Assembly (NCBI GenBank): GCA_019633425.1 | Contig: WSUB01000133.1 | Span: forward strand, 1 to 64,000 | Source: Tulasnella sp. 424 | Lineage: Eukaryota; Basidiomycota; Agaricomycetes; Cantharellales; Tulasnellaceae | Direction: 5' to 3' | Length of the DNA: 64,000 nucleotides | Translations under genes and position numbers: made by a program | Shown: in pieces, positions 21,714-33,208 of the stretch | Layout of the letters: every line of letters starts with the position of its first letter | Numbering within the stretch: the stretch's first letter is position 1 | The notes under the pieces: model-generated | Told to the model about the DNA's origin: nothing | Databases searched by the model: none | What the model saw: only the letters and a program-made list of their open reading frames with translations

Positions 21714-23379
21714 ATGCACGTCGCTTTCCCTTTCCTCAACGGCTTCGGCGGCAAACCAAAACGCAAATCCTCTATGCCCTCCAACGGCGCTAATAACAAC
21801 GAACCTCAAAGCAGTAGCGGAAATGCTTCTCAGCGACCGGGCATGGTCGTCTTTGACAGTAGTCCCAACGCTCGGTCAAAGACCATGCAGACCGTCGAAG
21901 GTGCTCACACCTATGGCGTTAGTATCCCTTCCTCCGCGTTCTCTTATCTAGCCATTCTTAACCCTTGATCCCCAATTGGAATAGGCTCTCAACACGATGC
22001 CTAAAGAATCAGGAGCTTACACCCTCGGAGTTTCCGAGAACATGGGTTCCCGTAGAACTATGGAAGACGCTTATTCTTTCGTCGTCGACTACGCTGGAAT
22101 CCAAGGTCAAGGTTTCTTCGCGGTCTTTGACGGCCATGCGGGGAAACATGCCGCTGAATGGTGTGGGCAGCACTTCCACGAGGTATGTGTGGACAGATAG
22201 CTTCCGTATTGGTCCCCAAGGCAGTGGGAGGGAGGGTCAGGCGCTACGAAGGAATTTCCGATGACGCGCGGAGCTCGCCTTACCCGATCCAACCCCATGA
22301 TTAGCCTTTTTAGACGTATACGGTGCACTAACCCCGACCTTCCCCTTTTCCATCAAACCTTCTATGAACAGATGCTGCTAGACAAACTTATTGCTAGTCC
22401 AGAACAAGCTGTCCCATCAACCATCGCTCAAACTTTCCTTTCCGTTGACGGCGAGCTCTCCAAGCTCTCCGAAAGCGGTACCACCCAATCCGGATGCACG
22501 GCTGTAACAGCCTTCCTCCGCTTAGAAGACGCCGAAGGACGGCAATCGTTTGCTCCGCCAATAGCCACCTTGGTCCAACAAGCGTCGGCTACATCCGCCG
22601 AGTCTACTTCCTCCTCTCGCTCCGTAACACCTTCATCTGCGCCCCCGAAGAAAGATGGTGGAAAGATTACCCGACTCATAGGCGCGATTAGCGGTGGTGC
22701 CGCAAGCAAAAAAGCTAGTCCGGAGGAGCCTCAGAAAAGTGGCATTGCTGCTATCAAACCAGAGGGAGCGCTTCGGAGGGTGTTGTATACCGCGAACGTC
22801 GGGGATGCTAGAGCTGTGCTGTCGAGAGGTGGAAAAGCTGTCAGGTTGACGTATGACCATAAAGGCAGCGACAAAAAGGAAGTGAGAAGGATTCAGGAAG
22901 CCGGTGGCTTTGTGCTAAACAATCGCGTTAATGGTGAGCTATTCCCGAGATCACTACGAATGCTTTGCGCCTCTGACTTCGTTGTCCCCTCTAAATAGGC
23001 GTGCTTGCTGTCACTCGTAGTCTGGGAGACTCGGCTATGAAAGAATACGTCGTTGGACAACCATACACTTCGAATATGGAATTGACGGATGCGGATGACT
23101 TCCTGATCATTGCTTGCGATGGGGTACGGTAACATCACTCAGGCGCTTTCTTTTGTGACATCCTAACATTTCTCTCTTACTTCCTAGCTCTGGGACGTCA
23201 TCGAAGACCAGCCCGCAGTAGAGCTCATCAGAGACTGCACCACTGCGCAGGCCGCCGCTGAGGCTCTCGTACGCCACGCGCTCGACAACTTCTCGCACGA
23301 TAACGTTACGGTTTTGGTGGTCAAGTTCAGTACTTTGGGAGGACAACCTATTCTCGAGGCGGCTAAAGCTACTGCATAG
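21714..23379 (+). CDS. PP2C-type Ser/Thr protein phosphatase (copy 1)
   Basis: Metal-dependent phosphatase of the PPM/PP2C family, which dephosphorylates Ser/Thr and often dampens MAP-kinase stress signalling. Exons 21714-21917, 21985-22182, 22372-22933, 22999-23123, 23188-23379; 426 residues. Motifs in order: ENMGSRRTMEDAYSFVVDYA, FFAVFDGHAGKHAAEW (metal-binding Asp/Gly), SGCTAVTAFLRL, LYTANVGDARAVLSRGGKAV, LTYDHKGSDKKEVRRIQEAG, VLAVTRSLGDSAMKEYVVG, DDFLIIACDGLWDVIEDQ, DNFSHDNVTVLVV. A Ser/Pro insert near residues 190-240 sits between catalytic strands. A basic/Ser N-terminus (about 65 residues) precedes the domain. A second copy with the same introns lies at 33.2-34.7 kb. Confidence 0.95.
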
Positions 23380-24169
23380 TCCTCTTTCGACCGGTCGATG
23401 ATGCAGGTCGCGGCTTGTGGCGACTAAGTCTTTCGCAATGGGTCTCCCCCGAGTTTCTTGCAGCTTGGAGATCACGTATCTGGTCGGGATATTTGGTCCT
23501 CTTTTTCTCCACTTCGGTCTTGTTCTGCACCCGTCGACTACTCATGCATCACTTGACTGCGGTTTAATATCCATACGTGTACATGTACATTAGTACTCGA
23601 ATAAGAAAATATGATGCATGCACGACGGAAGTTGCGAAAACGAATGGGATTAGGGTTGGTTGGGAATCGTAAGACCCCTTCCAGGAATCCAGAATATTTG
23701 CATAATCCGTGTCGCGATACCGTTACCGGAGCAGGGATGGCACGTGCACGCGAATACGCAACTACCAGAGATCTCTGAAATGATTACCATTGAGGGAAGC
23801 AGGTCTGGCTGTATGTGCGACCTGGAGTACCCGCCCGATCTCTTACTGAATCACGAGTTCACAGCCAACGTTAACGGAGCATGAGATGGCGCCCTCGAGG
23901 TTCTCGTTCTGCGAGTCAGAGGACTTCGGAGGCCGGCGGTGGCTGAGTGATCGTCCAGAAGATTCAACTGCTGCGTAATCGAGGCGTTTATATTGTCGTA
24001 CTTCTCGGTTTGACTGGTCTCCGAACGAAGTCGTGTTGGGCGTTCGACATTCTTGAATACGCGGTCACGGGGTTCGGCGATTAACACAGCCTTCGGCGGC
24101 GCCAACGCGTGTTCCCCTGGTGCAAGTCTTTGCGAGATCTCCTCTTCAACCACAAGCTCTTACACGACC
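23380..24169. other. PP2C to DUF6535 gene spacer
   Basis: 3' flank of PP2C followed by upstream DNA of the DUF6535 gene. The part from about 23870 is similar to 28890-28980, upstream of the DUF6535 pseudogene (shared words GATGGCGCCC and GACTTCGGA.GCCGGC). Confidence 0.5.
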
Positions 24170-27100
24170 ATGCAACGGCAAGACACAGATCCTGTGGTCC
24201 CAGTTTGGGAACCACTAGTAGACCACTACGTCCCATCCCTTTCCCTTCGATTCGCTCAGACCGATGGCTTTTGGAAGATATATCGTCAATTCGCAGATAA
24301 GAAAGACCAAGAAATATATCAAAGGCTGAATGCCAATCTCGACGTCCTCCTTATATTTGTGGGTGTTCTGAAGCTGTTTATATCCCCGCGCCGCTCACAA
24401 GTCCCCGTTGTTCTTCCCGATCCCGGCAACCTCAGGCAGCTATGTTCTCCGCAGTAAACTCAAGTTTCATAGGCCTTACGATGGCCAATCTATCGCCAAA
24501 TCCTTTGGACAAAACAAACGCTCTTCTCGAGTACCTTGTCCTGCGAACTGGAGATAGTTCATTACCACCACCAGACCTCTCAAAGCAGTTTTCCGCCGGA
24601 AAAACATCCATCGCCGTCAACTGTTTTGTGTATGCGAGCCTTTGCTGCAGCCTCTTTGCTGCGATAGGCGCTATACAGGTTAAAGAGTGGCTCCAAAACT
24701 ACACTCCCTCCGAAAAAGCCGGTTCGCTGGAGGAACAAGGCTGGTCGCGGCAGCGAAAGGTCCATGCCGATCATAGCTGGCGCATGGAGAGAATCATTCA
24801 CCTTCTTGCAAACCTTCTCCTTTCATCCGTTCTTCTGTTCCTAATCGGCATCTTTCTTTTTCTCCTTCCCGTTAATGACACAGTGGCCGCCGTTGTAATA
24901 GCAATTACGGGGTTAGGCGGCGTACTGTTCGCTTTCACCGTTCTCCGAGGTGCAATGTCCCCCCTGCGCCCGTACCAGACCGCTGCATCCCGAGGGCTGA
25001 GAGCGGTGGCCATGGTTATTATACAATATACAAGGGGATGGGCCAGCAGAACGGTTCGCTGGAGGGAGGCAGTCCGGCGTAATGTTTCGGAAGCCCCAAT
25101 GCATGGCCGTCAGCCACAAACACACTCAATGTTACCAATCACTTCAACATCGACGACGAGCGGGAGAACGGGAGGTTGGTTTAACGCCACACTCCGCAGT
25201 TGGACGGGAAAACTCGCAAGAGCCTTGCGAGTTAAGAATAAGTCCGATCTACCCGAGGGTCAAGTGGGGCAGGTCCTAAATGCTGAAGCTGCTTGCTGGC
25301 TTCTCGAAATGACGTCTGATTTGGCGGACCAGCTTACAGTTGTCCAAGAAATTTGCAGTATGGAGTCGGCAGGATACAATGTCGTGCTTGCTCACCCAGC
25401 CGCATGCCGGCGTCTCCTGAACTTGACCCTAGATGCGCTCCAAATCTGGCAGGACCAACCCACGCCAGCAAATCGTACACGTGTTGAACGTTTTGGAGCA
25501 GCATTGGCACTTGTAATGCTCAAGTGCGGTGAAAGCGAAACCTGGGCCAAACACCTCGGACCCTTTCTTCTAGATCGTCGGGATCTTTTTGTTTCCGCTA
25601 CTGCAAGTCTCGATCATCTTCAGTATGTCCTCACTGGCAAGTTCACTCGGCGCCCGGTCGCAAGCAATGTCGAACGTTCGATGATGATAGTCTTCCTCCG
25701 CACTATGATTCTCAAGGAGAAGAAACCCTTATGGGCGGGACTTCAATACCTGACGGCTCAGCCATATGACGATGCGATCATCAGCTTGTCGGTTCTCGCT
25801 GTCGCCCGAGGCTTCTACCGGGATGGGAATGTTTCCAATGTTCAATCTTCGCTCCCGAACCAAGAGCCCCTCAGTGGATGGACGAACGAGGCGGTAGAAA
25901 CTGCGGCCTGGGTGACACATCCAAGGTATGCTTGCTTTCGTACCTCTCTTGTGATGTCTGTATTGCTGACACATCCTTGGTGTAGGACAACCCTTCTTAC
26001 TAATCTAAATTGCGCCGTGTCATCAGGAATACCTGCGTGGCGTTCGATTTCCAAACCTTCCGATGTTGCTGCATTTCTTCAGCTGTACGCTGCGTTCTTA
26101 CGAAGACTCAGGGAGTATACCCCGCAGAAGATGACTTTTGGTATCTCGCTCTCACTATGGGAGACGGTACCAATCCTGGTGAAAGCAATTAACCCTCAGA
26201 TGGGGCCAAATCAAATGTATCGAAGTCGATTTTCGGTGGAAGCTGTGTCCTTGCTGAAGGCACTCGACGATCGGCTGACCAAATGGGATGAACATATGCA
26301 TGAGGGTTTCTGGGCGGGTCTCCTGGCTGCCACCGAAATGGAATCCGCTCTCATCGGGCCGAATGAATTCGACTCGGAGTTTATCTTCGAAACCTTCACT
26401 TGGTACTTGAACAAATTGAGATTCGGAGATCACGTAATGGGACTGGACCAATACCCTAATCTTCTAGATTATTTTAGTTCAAAGCTAAAACAGGAGCTCG
26501 CGCAGAATGGGAACCGGAGATGGCAACAGTTGTTGTCGTCGTCTTATTCTCGCCGGTTATTCAGCACTCACACCGACCGTATACAGAATCAATGGACGGA
26601 AAGAGAGCTGGGTACCTATCTAGTTCAATGGTTCCAGAGTACAAAAACCGCGGAAGAACTTCGCATGTGTTTCAATGTCATTCGGGATGTCGTCGGCACC
26701 TCTGCCCAACGAGCACGCAAACTGATGGCTGATGGTTTCGCCTCTGCCGCAGCAGCGGCAATGATACAGATTAGGGAGTCATCACACCCATCTGGAGATG
26801 ATTGGAGTCTGAGGCAGCAATTTGTACTGATGGCGTTGATTTTAGTTTGGAAGTGGAGCCAGCCTGCAACAGGAAAGGCTTGGGCCACCGTCAGCCTGCT
26901 CTCGGCAATCAGCCCAGCGGTAATTCAGCTGGCAGGGAGGATGGACGCTGGGCTTGATTCTCGATCTCAGCCGCAGATGTCAGTGCAGGGTTCCACCATC
27001 TCAGACTTGGAGCTCGACATAGATCGAGATTTATCTGCGTGTGGTGATCAGCTTCGCCGCCTCATTGAGGATATTCTACGGCCTCAACCAGTGGAAGCTT

Positions 27101-27249
27101 TAATTGCTCGTAACCTTGATGTCCCACTAAATCGCTGGTCTCTATCCAGCAATATTTTATTATACTGGAATTATGAAGCCTACAGCGATCACCGTAGCTC
27201 GCTACAGTTCTGTTCCAGCTTCATGTATCTGAATGACGGCATGTTATAG
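24170..27249 (+). CDS. DUF6535-type multipass membrane protein
   Basis: Exons 24170-24358, 24436-25925, 25986-27249; 980 residues. The N-terminus fits DUF6535, a family expanded in agaricomycetes: FWKIYRQFADKKDQEIYQRL, LDVLLIF joined by a 77-bp intron to AAMFSAVNSSFIGL (TM1), CFVYASLCCSLFAAIGAIQV then KEWLQNY (TM2), and the double hairpin LLSSVLLFLIGIFLFLLPVN / VVIAITGLGGVLFAFTVL (TM3-4). The ~750-residue remainder is soluble, helical-looking and unrecognised; function unknown. An upstream in-frame ATG at 24053 would add 39 residues; the chosen start sits nearer the conserved part. The 60-bp segment 25926-25985 is in frame and could be retained, but has donor GTATGC, branch CTGAC and acceptor TGTAG. 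A pseudogene copy follows at 29.5-32.7 kb. Confidence 0.85.
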
Positions 27250-28890
27250 TGTACTAGGGGTCTACTGAATATAAAGAGCCGGTTGCCTACGCTTTGAGTA
27301 CATTACTTTAACAATCAGAAATTGGCTTACTTAGTTCACTCTAGAAATTTTCTTGCTCTCCGCATCATAGCGGCGCTATCTCGACAAGTCCCCGACTCAG
27401 TTTGTCTGTGAAATGAAAGATCTGCGCGACTTAAGAATGGGTTGTCGTTGAGTGCGTTGCTCAAACTCTTGTCCAACCTAGGTCCTAGGTTGTGGAGTTC
27501 GAGGGGGAGCGCCCTTGGTGAAGGTGGCTCCTGAACAATATTTAGTATCTTGGTTCCGTGTTGAAGGATTTTTGCAAGTCACAGATCTAGATCTGGAGTG
27601 GCACATGATCCCGTTGAAGTGGATTCGACTGTTCGCCATGCAACACAATGATGCCCAGAGCCAACCGCTGGGTGTAAACGTCAGCCCCACAAGAGGACCC
27701 CTGAAAGCTCTCAGAGAGGTTTGATCCTAACCCCCCCCCTTTTAGGGTGGTTTCGTCCTTCCGCAATCTCATCACTTCCGTCCTCCACTTGAACATCAAC
27801 CTCAGGCTAAAGTTTTCAGGTTGATGCGTCCTACTTTATGTTTCCGACCTTTCAAAAGTCCGGTTCAGTCCTTCTGAGGCCTCGTCTACAGAGGTTTGAT
27901 CCAAAAAAACCCTGGTTTTGGGGGGCTCCGTCCTACTTTCTTACGTAATATAGCTCGATGGGCAGCTTTTGCTTATGTAATATCTACCAAGTGCGTAAAT
28001 GGTTTGTTCAACGACGGTGTACATTACGGAACAACACATGCAACTACAACGATTTTTTTCTCGACTTAGAAAGCTTTTTAATGAACTTCTGCACAGCTAC
28101 TCTAACTTCTTGTTCGTTATGAACCCATGAATGAAAGACCCGCGCCGCTGGCGGAGATCGGGTCTTGCCCGTCTGCGGGGCGCTCGAGAAGCGACCTCCG
28201 TCATCGATCATCCGTCCTTCTTCTGATCCGACCTCACTACAGACGGCGATCCAAACGTCCTAATAACCGATCCGACCCCTGTACGCAAGGGGCCTTCCGT
28301 CCCGCTCTTTGGATCCAACTTGCCAGCCAAAATTGGGTCGGTTCCGTCCTACTTCGGATCCAAGCTATGTCCGTGCATTCAGGGGTCCTCCCACAAGCCG
28401 AGGTAGTAGAAAGCCCGGAATTCATCGCTCTATGTTGAAGTTGAACGGCTCTGATGTAGGCACTCCGGAGAACAGAGAAGTGGATGTCTTGGCATCGCGT
28501 TGGAGTCAGAACAGCTCGCACACAAGGGATCCATAGCTTGCTAGGAGGGAATTCAGTGACGGAGCTGGGAACCCGCTGGAATTCAGCCGATGAATTTTTG
28601 CAAGGTAAGAAATTATATACTGATTTTAATCTGGACCGCCAGTATCCACCTGGACTCCCTACCTCGCTCTTGTGACACGATCGGGCATACTTTGAAGTCT
28701 TGGACAACCGGGAGACCGTTGAATATCTTAAGTACGTGAAACAAATATAATTATAAGAAAGAGATAAAAAGGAAATTAGGGAGATTACCAAATGAAATAG
28801 AATAAAATAACCCCACCACGCCAAACGATATTTGCATAATTCGAACAAACCCGGTCTGCAGCTGGCTGTATGGGAGACCGGTCCGATGTA
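27250..28890. other. Spacer between DUF6535 gene and its duplicate
   Basis: No gene supported. Contains GAGGTTTGATCC twice (about 27715 and 27890), each followed by a homopolymer-rich patch. A 220-codon minus-strand frame (28237-28899) has no family resemblance. Confidence 0.4.
28600..28790 (+). repeat. Duplicated 3' flank of the DUF6535 unit, copy 1
   Basis: Shares CTGATTTTAATCTGGACCGCC and downstream words with 32925-33095. It marks the right end of each DUF6535 unit. Confidence 0.75.
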
Positions 28891-29004
28891 GCAATTCATT
28901 AATTTGGATGGCGCCCGAAGGCGCGGCCCATTTTTGCGATTGAAGACTTCGGAAGCCGGCTGTGGTTGAGCTATCGCCTGGAGGATATACTGTACTATTT
29001 CGCC

Positions 29005-29265
29005 CGTAGGCTCGCGGGGGTCGGAGCGTGACCAAAACTTGCGTAGGCTCGCTGGGCCCTGGGGTACGTGACCGAGCCCCGAATTAGGCTCGAAGTGAGG
29101 GGCTTGGGCGCCCGAAGGGCCTAACCTGCCAATTATGGTAAGTCCGAAGCTCCGGAGACGGTGCCAGAGCGTGACGTGATAAGCTCGAACCCAGGAAGCG
29201 TGACGCGGGACAAAGACTCCGATTAGGTCGGCTCGGTGGCCAGCGTGACCGCGTGACGAGCCTCT
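29005..29265. repeat. GCGTGAC / TAGGCTCG motif cluster
   Basis: TAGGCTCG occurs three times (about 29009, 29045, 29084) and AGCGTGAC or CGCGTGAC repeatedly (about 29024, 29167, 29199, 29243, 29250) in GC-rich DNA just upstream of the DUF6535 pseudogene. Spacing is irregular; not a simple tandem array. Confidence 0.55.
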
Positions 29266-29459
29266 GACCGAAATAGTACAGTAATTGCTACGTATTCAAG
29301 TCGATGCTCATACTGTATAAATTCTGGGATTGACCGGTTTCCAAACGGTACCGAGTTTCTAGTAAACGAAGTCACAAATGTCACGGACTCGACACAGCCT
29401 TCCCCGACAACACGTGCTCCTCCTTCTCCGCATCTCACTGGATTCCCTCTTCAAGTTAA

Positions 29460-32400
29460 GCACAAGCTCTTATACGACCATGTAACGGTAGGATACAGAT
29501 CCTGTAGTCCCAGCTCCACAACCACCAGTAGATTATTACCCTCGAAACTTCGAACTGACATTCATCAGGCCTCTATAACTCACGACAGAAAGTAAGTCCT
29601 GTATTCCTTCATTGACCCTCCTCTTTGGGACTATTGACGCATTCCATAGTGTCAAATCTAAATCCGGTACTGGGTCCAACAAAATGGCCTTCACGACCAA
29701 CGTCAAGTCCACCCAAGGCGGATCAGAGTATGGCGGCAAGGTAGGGCATGGCAATCTCAAGGTCAAACCTGCTCGTCGTGCTCGTCACCTGTCTGACGAA
29801 ACCAAAGGCTCACCTCGATTTGCTCCAAATTCCCAACAACCCTAAGTTGCACCTGCTCCTCCCGCAAAACCGGCATTGTCCTCCGCGGAGCCAAGCACAA
29901 CGTAATATCGACTAGGACGCAATCTAGTGATTGACCCTCGGATAGAAGCAAAAGGTTCGTGGTATTATCGTGGCAAAGGAGCCTGCGACGGAGAAAAACG
30001 GGAAGCAGTCAGTTCAAGCGCCGTACCACTCTGGAAAGGCCCGATTTGGGGAAGCAAAGAACTTACCGGCCCGCTAGACGAAGTTTCTTTCCGACTTGGT
30101 CCGACCGGATGGGCGAGATCGTCGTCGGACGAGCATATCAACTTGCTGGGGCATCGTGCCGGGTACGGTACGCCAGAAGTGCAAGGTCAAACTCCGCGCG
30201 TCTCACGGGCCGCCCCTCCACACGCTGAAGCGCTACCTCAAATTTCAGAATATAGGGCCTTCTGAGGGCTCTTAGGGCTTCATAGAGGTTGTCAAAGGCC
30301 TGAGACGTCCCGACCCTTTCCCTTCGATCCGAGCTAACCGACAGCTTCTGGAAGAGATACGATGGACTCACAGATGAGAAAGACCAAGAAAATGTCCCAA
30401 ACCCTGAATACTATTCTCGACGTTCTCTTTATATTTGTGGGTGCTCTTGACTTGTTGATTATCCACGCGCCGCTTACAAACCCCTCATTGTTGTTTTCGA
30501 TATTGGCGACCTTAGGCGGCGTTGTTCTCCGCAGTAAACTCAAGTTTTATAGGCCTTATGATGGCCGACCTATCGCCAGATAAACAAACGCTCTTCTCGA
30601 GCTCCTCGCCAAGCGAACTGGAATTAGTTCATTACCGCTACCGGATTTTTTAAAGCCGTTCTCTGCCTAGAGGATCAACTGTCTTGTGTATGCAAGGCTT
30701 TACTGCAGCCTCTTTACTACAGTCGGCGCCATGCAGGCCAAAGAGTGGCTCCAAAACTACGACCTCACTGGATAAGCAGGTCCGGTAGAGGACCAAGGCC
30801 GGTTGCGGCAGCGAAAATTCAATGCGGTTGAGAGGCGGCGCATGGAGAGAATTATTCGATTTCTTCCAAACCTTCTCCTCTCATCCGTTCTTCTATTCCT
30901 AATCGGCCTCTTCGTTTTCCTGCTTCCCGTTAACGCCATAGTGGTCGCAGTCATAATTGCGATTACGGGGCTAGGCGGCGTGCTGTGCGGTTTCACCCTT
31001 ATCCAAGGTGCAATGTCCCCCCTGTGCCCGTATCGGACCGCTGCAGCTCGAGGCTTGAGAGCGGTGGTCATGGCGTTCATAGGATATATGAGGGAGCTCG
31101 CCAACAGATCGGTTTGCCGGATGGAGGCAATCCTGCGTTACATTTCCTCAAACTCGGAAGCTGCAAGTCAAAGCAGTCAGCCACACACAAGCTCAGTATT
31201 ACCAACCACAGCATCTCCTCGACGAGAGTTAAGCAGCTCCAGAGTTCCTACGATATCGAAGACGAGCAGAAGAGGGGGGGGGGAGATTGGGTTAACGGGA
31301 CACTCAACCCATGAGCGGAGGAACTCGCAGGAGCCTTACCATTTGGAAATCAGTCCGATCTATCTGGAGGTCGAGATCAAGAGGAGCAAGTACTAACCAC
31401 TGAAGTCGCCTGCTGGCTTCTCGAAATGATATCTAAGTGGCGGACCAACTTACGGTTGCCCAAACAATTTGCAGCCTAGGGTCTGCTGAATGCAATGTCG
31501 TGCTTGCCCGCCCGACCGCATGGCAGCGTCTCCTGGAATTGATTAGAGGCGCTCTTCAAACTTAGCAGTACCAACCCACGCCAGAAAAACGTCAAAACGC
31601 TGAACGTTTTGGGACGGCTTTAGCACTCGTAATGCTTAAGTGCGGGGAAGGCGAACAATGACGGGGCCACTTGAGGATGATCGAAGCCGATTTGCGGTGG
31701 AAGCCGTGACATTACTGACATCTCCCAAATTCTGGGGGGCTAAGTGGGATGAACATATGCATGGGGGCTACTGGGCGTGCATTATGTCTGCCACCAAAAT
31801 GAAACCTCCTCTCATCGGGCCGTATGAATCTAGCCCAGGATTTATCTTCGAGGCTTTCACTCAGTACTTGAGGAGATTGAGCCGAGGAGAATATGTGGCG
31901 GGGCTTGACCAATATTCCGAGCTTCTATTTTACCTTAGTAGAGTCTAAAACACGAGCTTGTGCAAGATGGGGAGCGGAGCTGGCAAAATTTGTTGTCATC
32001 GTATTTCCACCGGTTGTTCAGCACTCAAACTGACCGTTTACAGGATGGATGGATGGAACGAGAGCTGGGTGGTTGCCTCGTTCAATGGTTCCAGAATACA
32101 AAGAAGGTGGAAGAACTTCGCGTGTGTTTTCGTATCATTCGAAATGTCGTTAGCCCCTCTCCCAAACGAGCAAGCAAACTGATGGCCGAGGGGTTCGCAA
32201 CTGCAGCAGCAGAGGTATAGATATATAGCTGAGGGGATCAAAGCAGCCGTCTTCAGACGATTGGATTCTCGTGCAGCAATTTGTGCTGACAGCACTGATT
32301 TTGGTTTGGTATTGGAGCCAGCCTGCAACAACACCGGATTGGGCAATTGGCAGCCTGCTCTCTGCAATTAGCCCAGCGGCAATTCAGCTAGCAGGGAGGA

Positions 32401-32686
32401 TACTCAGTTCAAAATCTCAGCAACAGCCTCCAGTTTCTACCGCTCGGACTTGGAATCCGACATAGACCAAAATTTATTACCGTGCGGTGAACACCTTCTC
32501 CGCCTCATTGAGGGCATCCAACAGCGTCAACCAATCGAAGCCTTGATTGCACGGAACCTTGGCGTCACCCTAAATCATCTGGCTTTATCCAGGAACATGT
32601 CACTAAACTGGGGATGTGGGGCCTACACTGATCGTTCTAGCTCACTGCAGTTGTGTTCCAGCCTTATGTATCATGGTATGTTGTAG
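29460..32686 (+). pseudogene. Pseudogene copy of the DUF6535 gene
   Basis: Follows the intact gene from CACAAGCTCTTAtACGACCA (29463; start codon region ATG changed to ATGTAA) to the terminal block. The frame is broken many times. There is a ~0.76-kb insertion after the first 30 codons, stops in the first exon, and an open middle piece (30803-31396) that keeps FLPNLLLSSVLLFLIGLFVF. A deletion of roughly 0.65 kb joins the equivalents of 25540 and 26215, and frameshifts follow. The last 1 kb still reads in pieces (RMDGWNES.., GMERELGGCLVQWFQNTKK). The region holding the 60-bp intron of the intact gene is gone. Confidence 0.88.
29544..30301. other. Insertion inside the DUF6535 pseudogene
   Basis: Sequence absent from the intact copy, placed between the equivalents of DHY and VPSLSLRF. 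It contains open plus-strand stretches (29612-29845; 29927-30265) rich in Lys/Arg and Ser. I cannot identify it. No clear terminal repeats or target duplication were found, so it may be captured genic DNA rather than a transposon. Confidence 0.55.
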
Positions 32687-32924
32687 TGTACTAAGGGTTT
32701 GCTAAATATATAGGAGTCGGTTGTTGGCGCGCTAGTGAATCTCACAACTAGTACAAAGTGAGAAGTTGGCTGACTCAATTTTCGCCAGAAGTTTCTGCTC
32801 CCCGAACGTCCCTCCTAAGTCTCGGTTGCATTGACTATATCGTTACCTCTCTAACTTTCAAGCCACCAAACTCAACGCGTATTCCCCAGGATGTCGAGAG
32901 TCAATCAGTCCTTACCAGGTAAGG

Positions 32925-33095
32925 AATCAAAAGCTGATTTTAATCTGGACCGCCAGTGACTCGACCCATACACCTGGACCGTCTACCTGGCTCATGCGAC
33001 GTGATCGGGCCCGCTTTGAAATCTTAGACCCGCGTCAAAACAGGGAGGACAATCCTAGGTACGTGAAATAAAATCCAAAGAAAGAGAGGAAAAAG
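32925..33095 (+). repeat. Duplicated 3' flank of the DUF6535 unit, copy 2
   Basis: Partner of 28600-28790. PP2C homology begins about 30 bases after it, at about 33123. Confidence 0.75.
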
Positions 33096-33208
33096 AAAAG
33101 AAAAAAATCCTACGCTAAACCACTGGCAAACCCAAATCCTCTTTGTCACCCAATGGCGCCGATTATTACGAACCTCGTAGTAGCGGAAATGCTTCTCAAC
33201 GACCGGGT

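Noticed and set aside
28237..28899. 220-codon minus-strand open frame
   Set aside because: Long for chance, but its composition is biased, it shows no family resemblance or splice context, and it overlaps a duplicated noncoding flank (28600-28790).
30145..30235. Resemblance to the end of ribosomal protein eS30 (GQTP-type patch)
   Set aside because: Only a handful of residues agree and the basic C-terminal block does not follow; too weak to claim.
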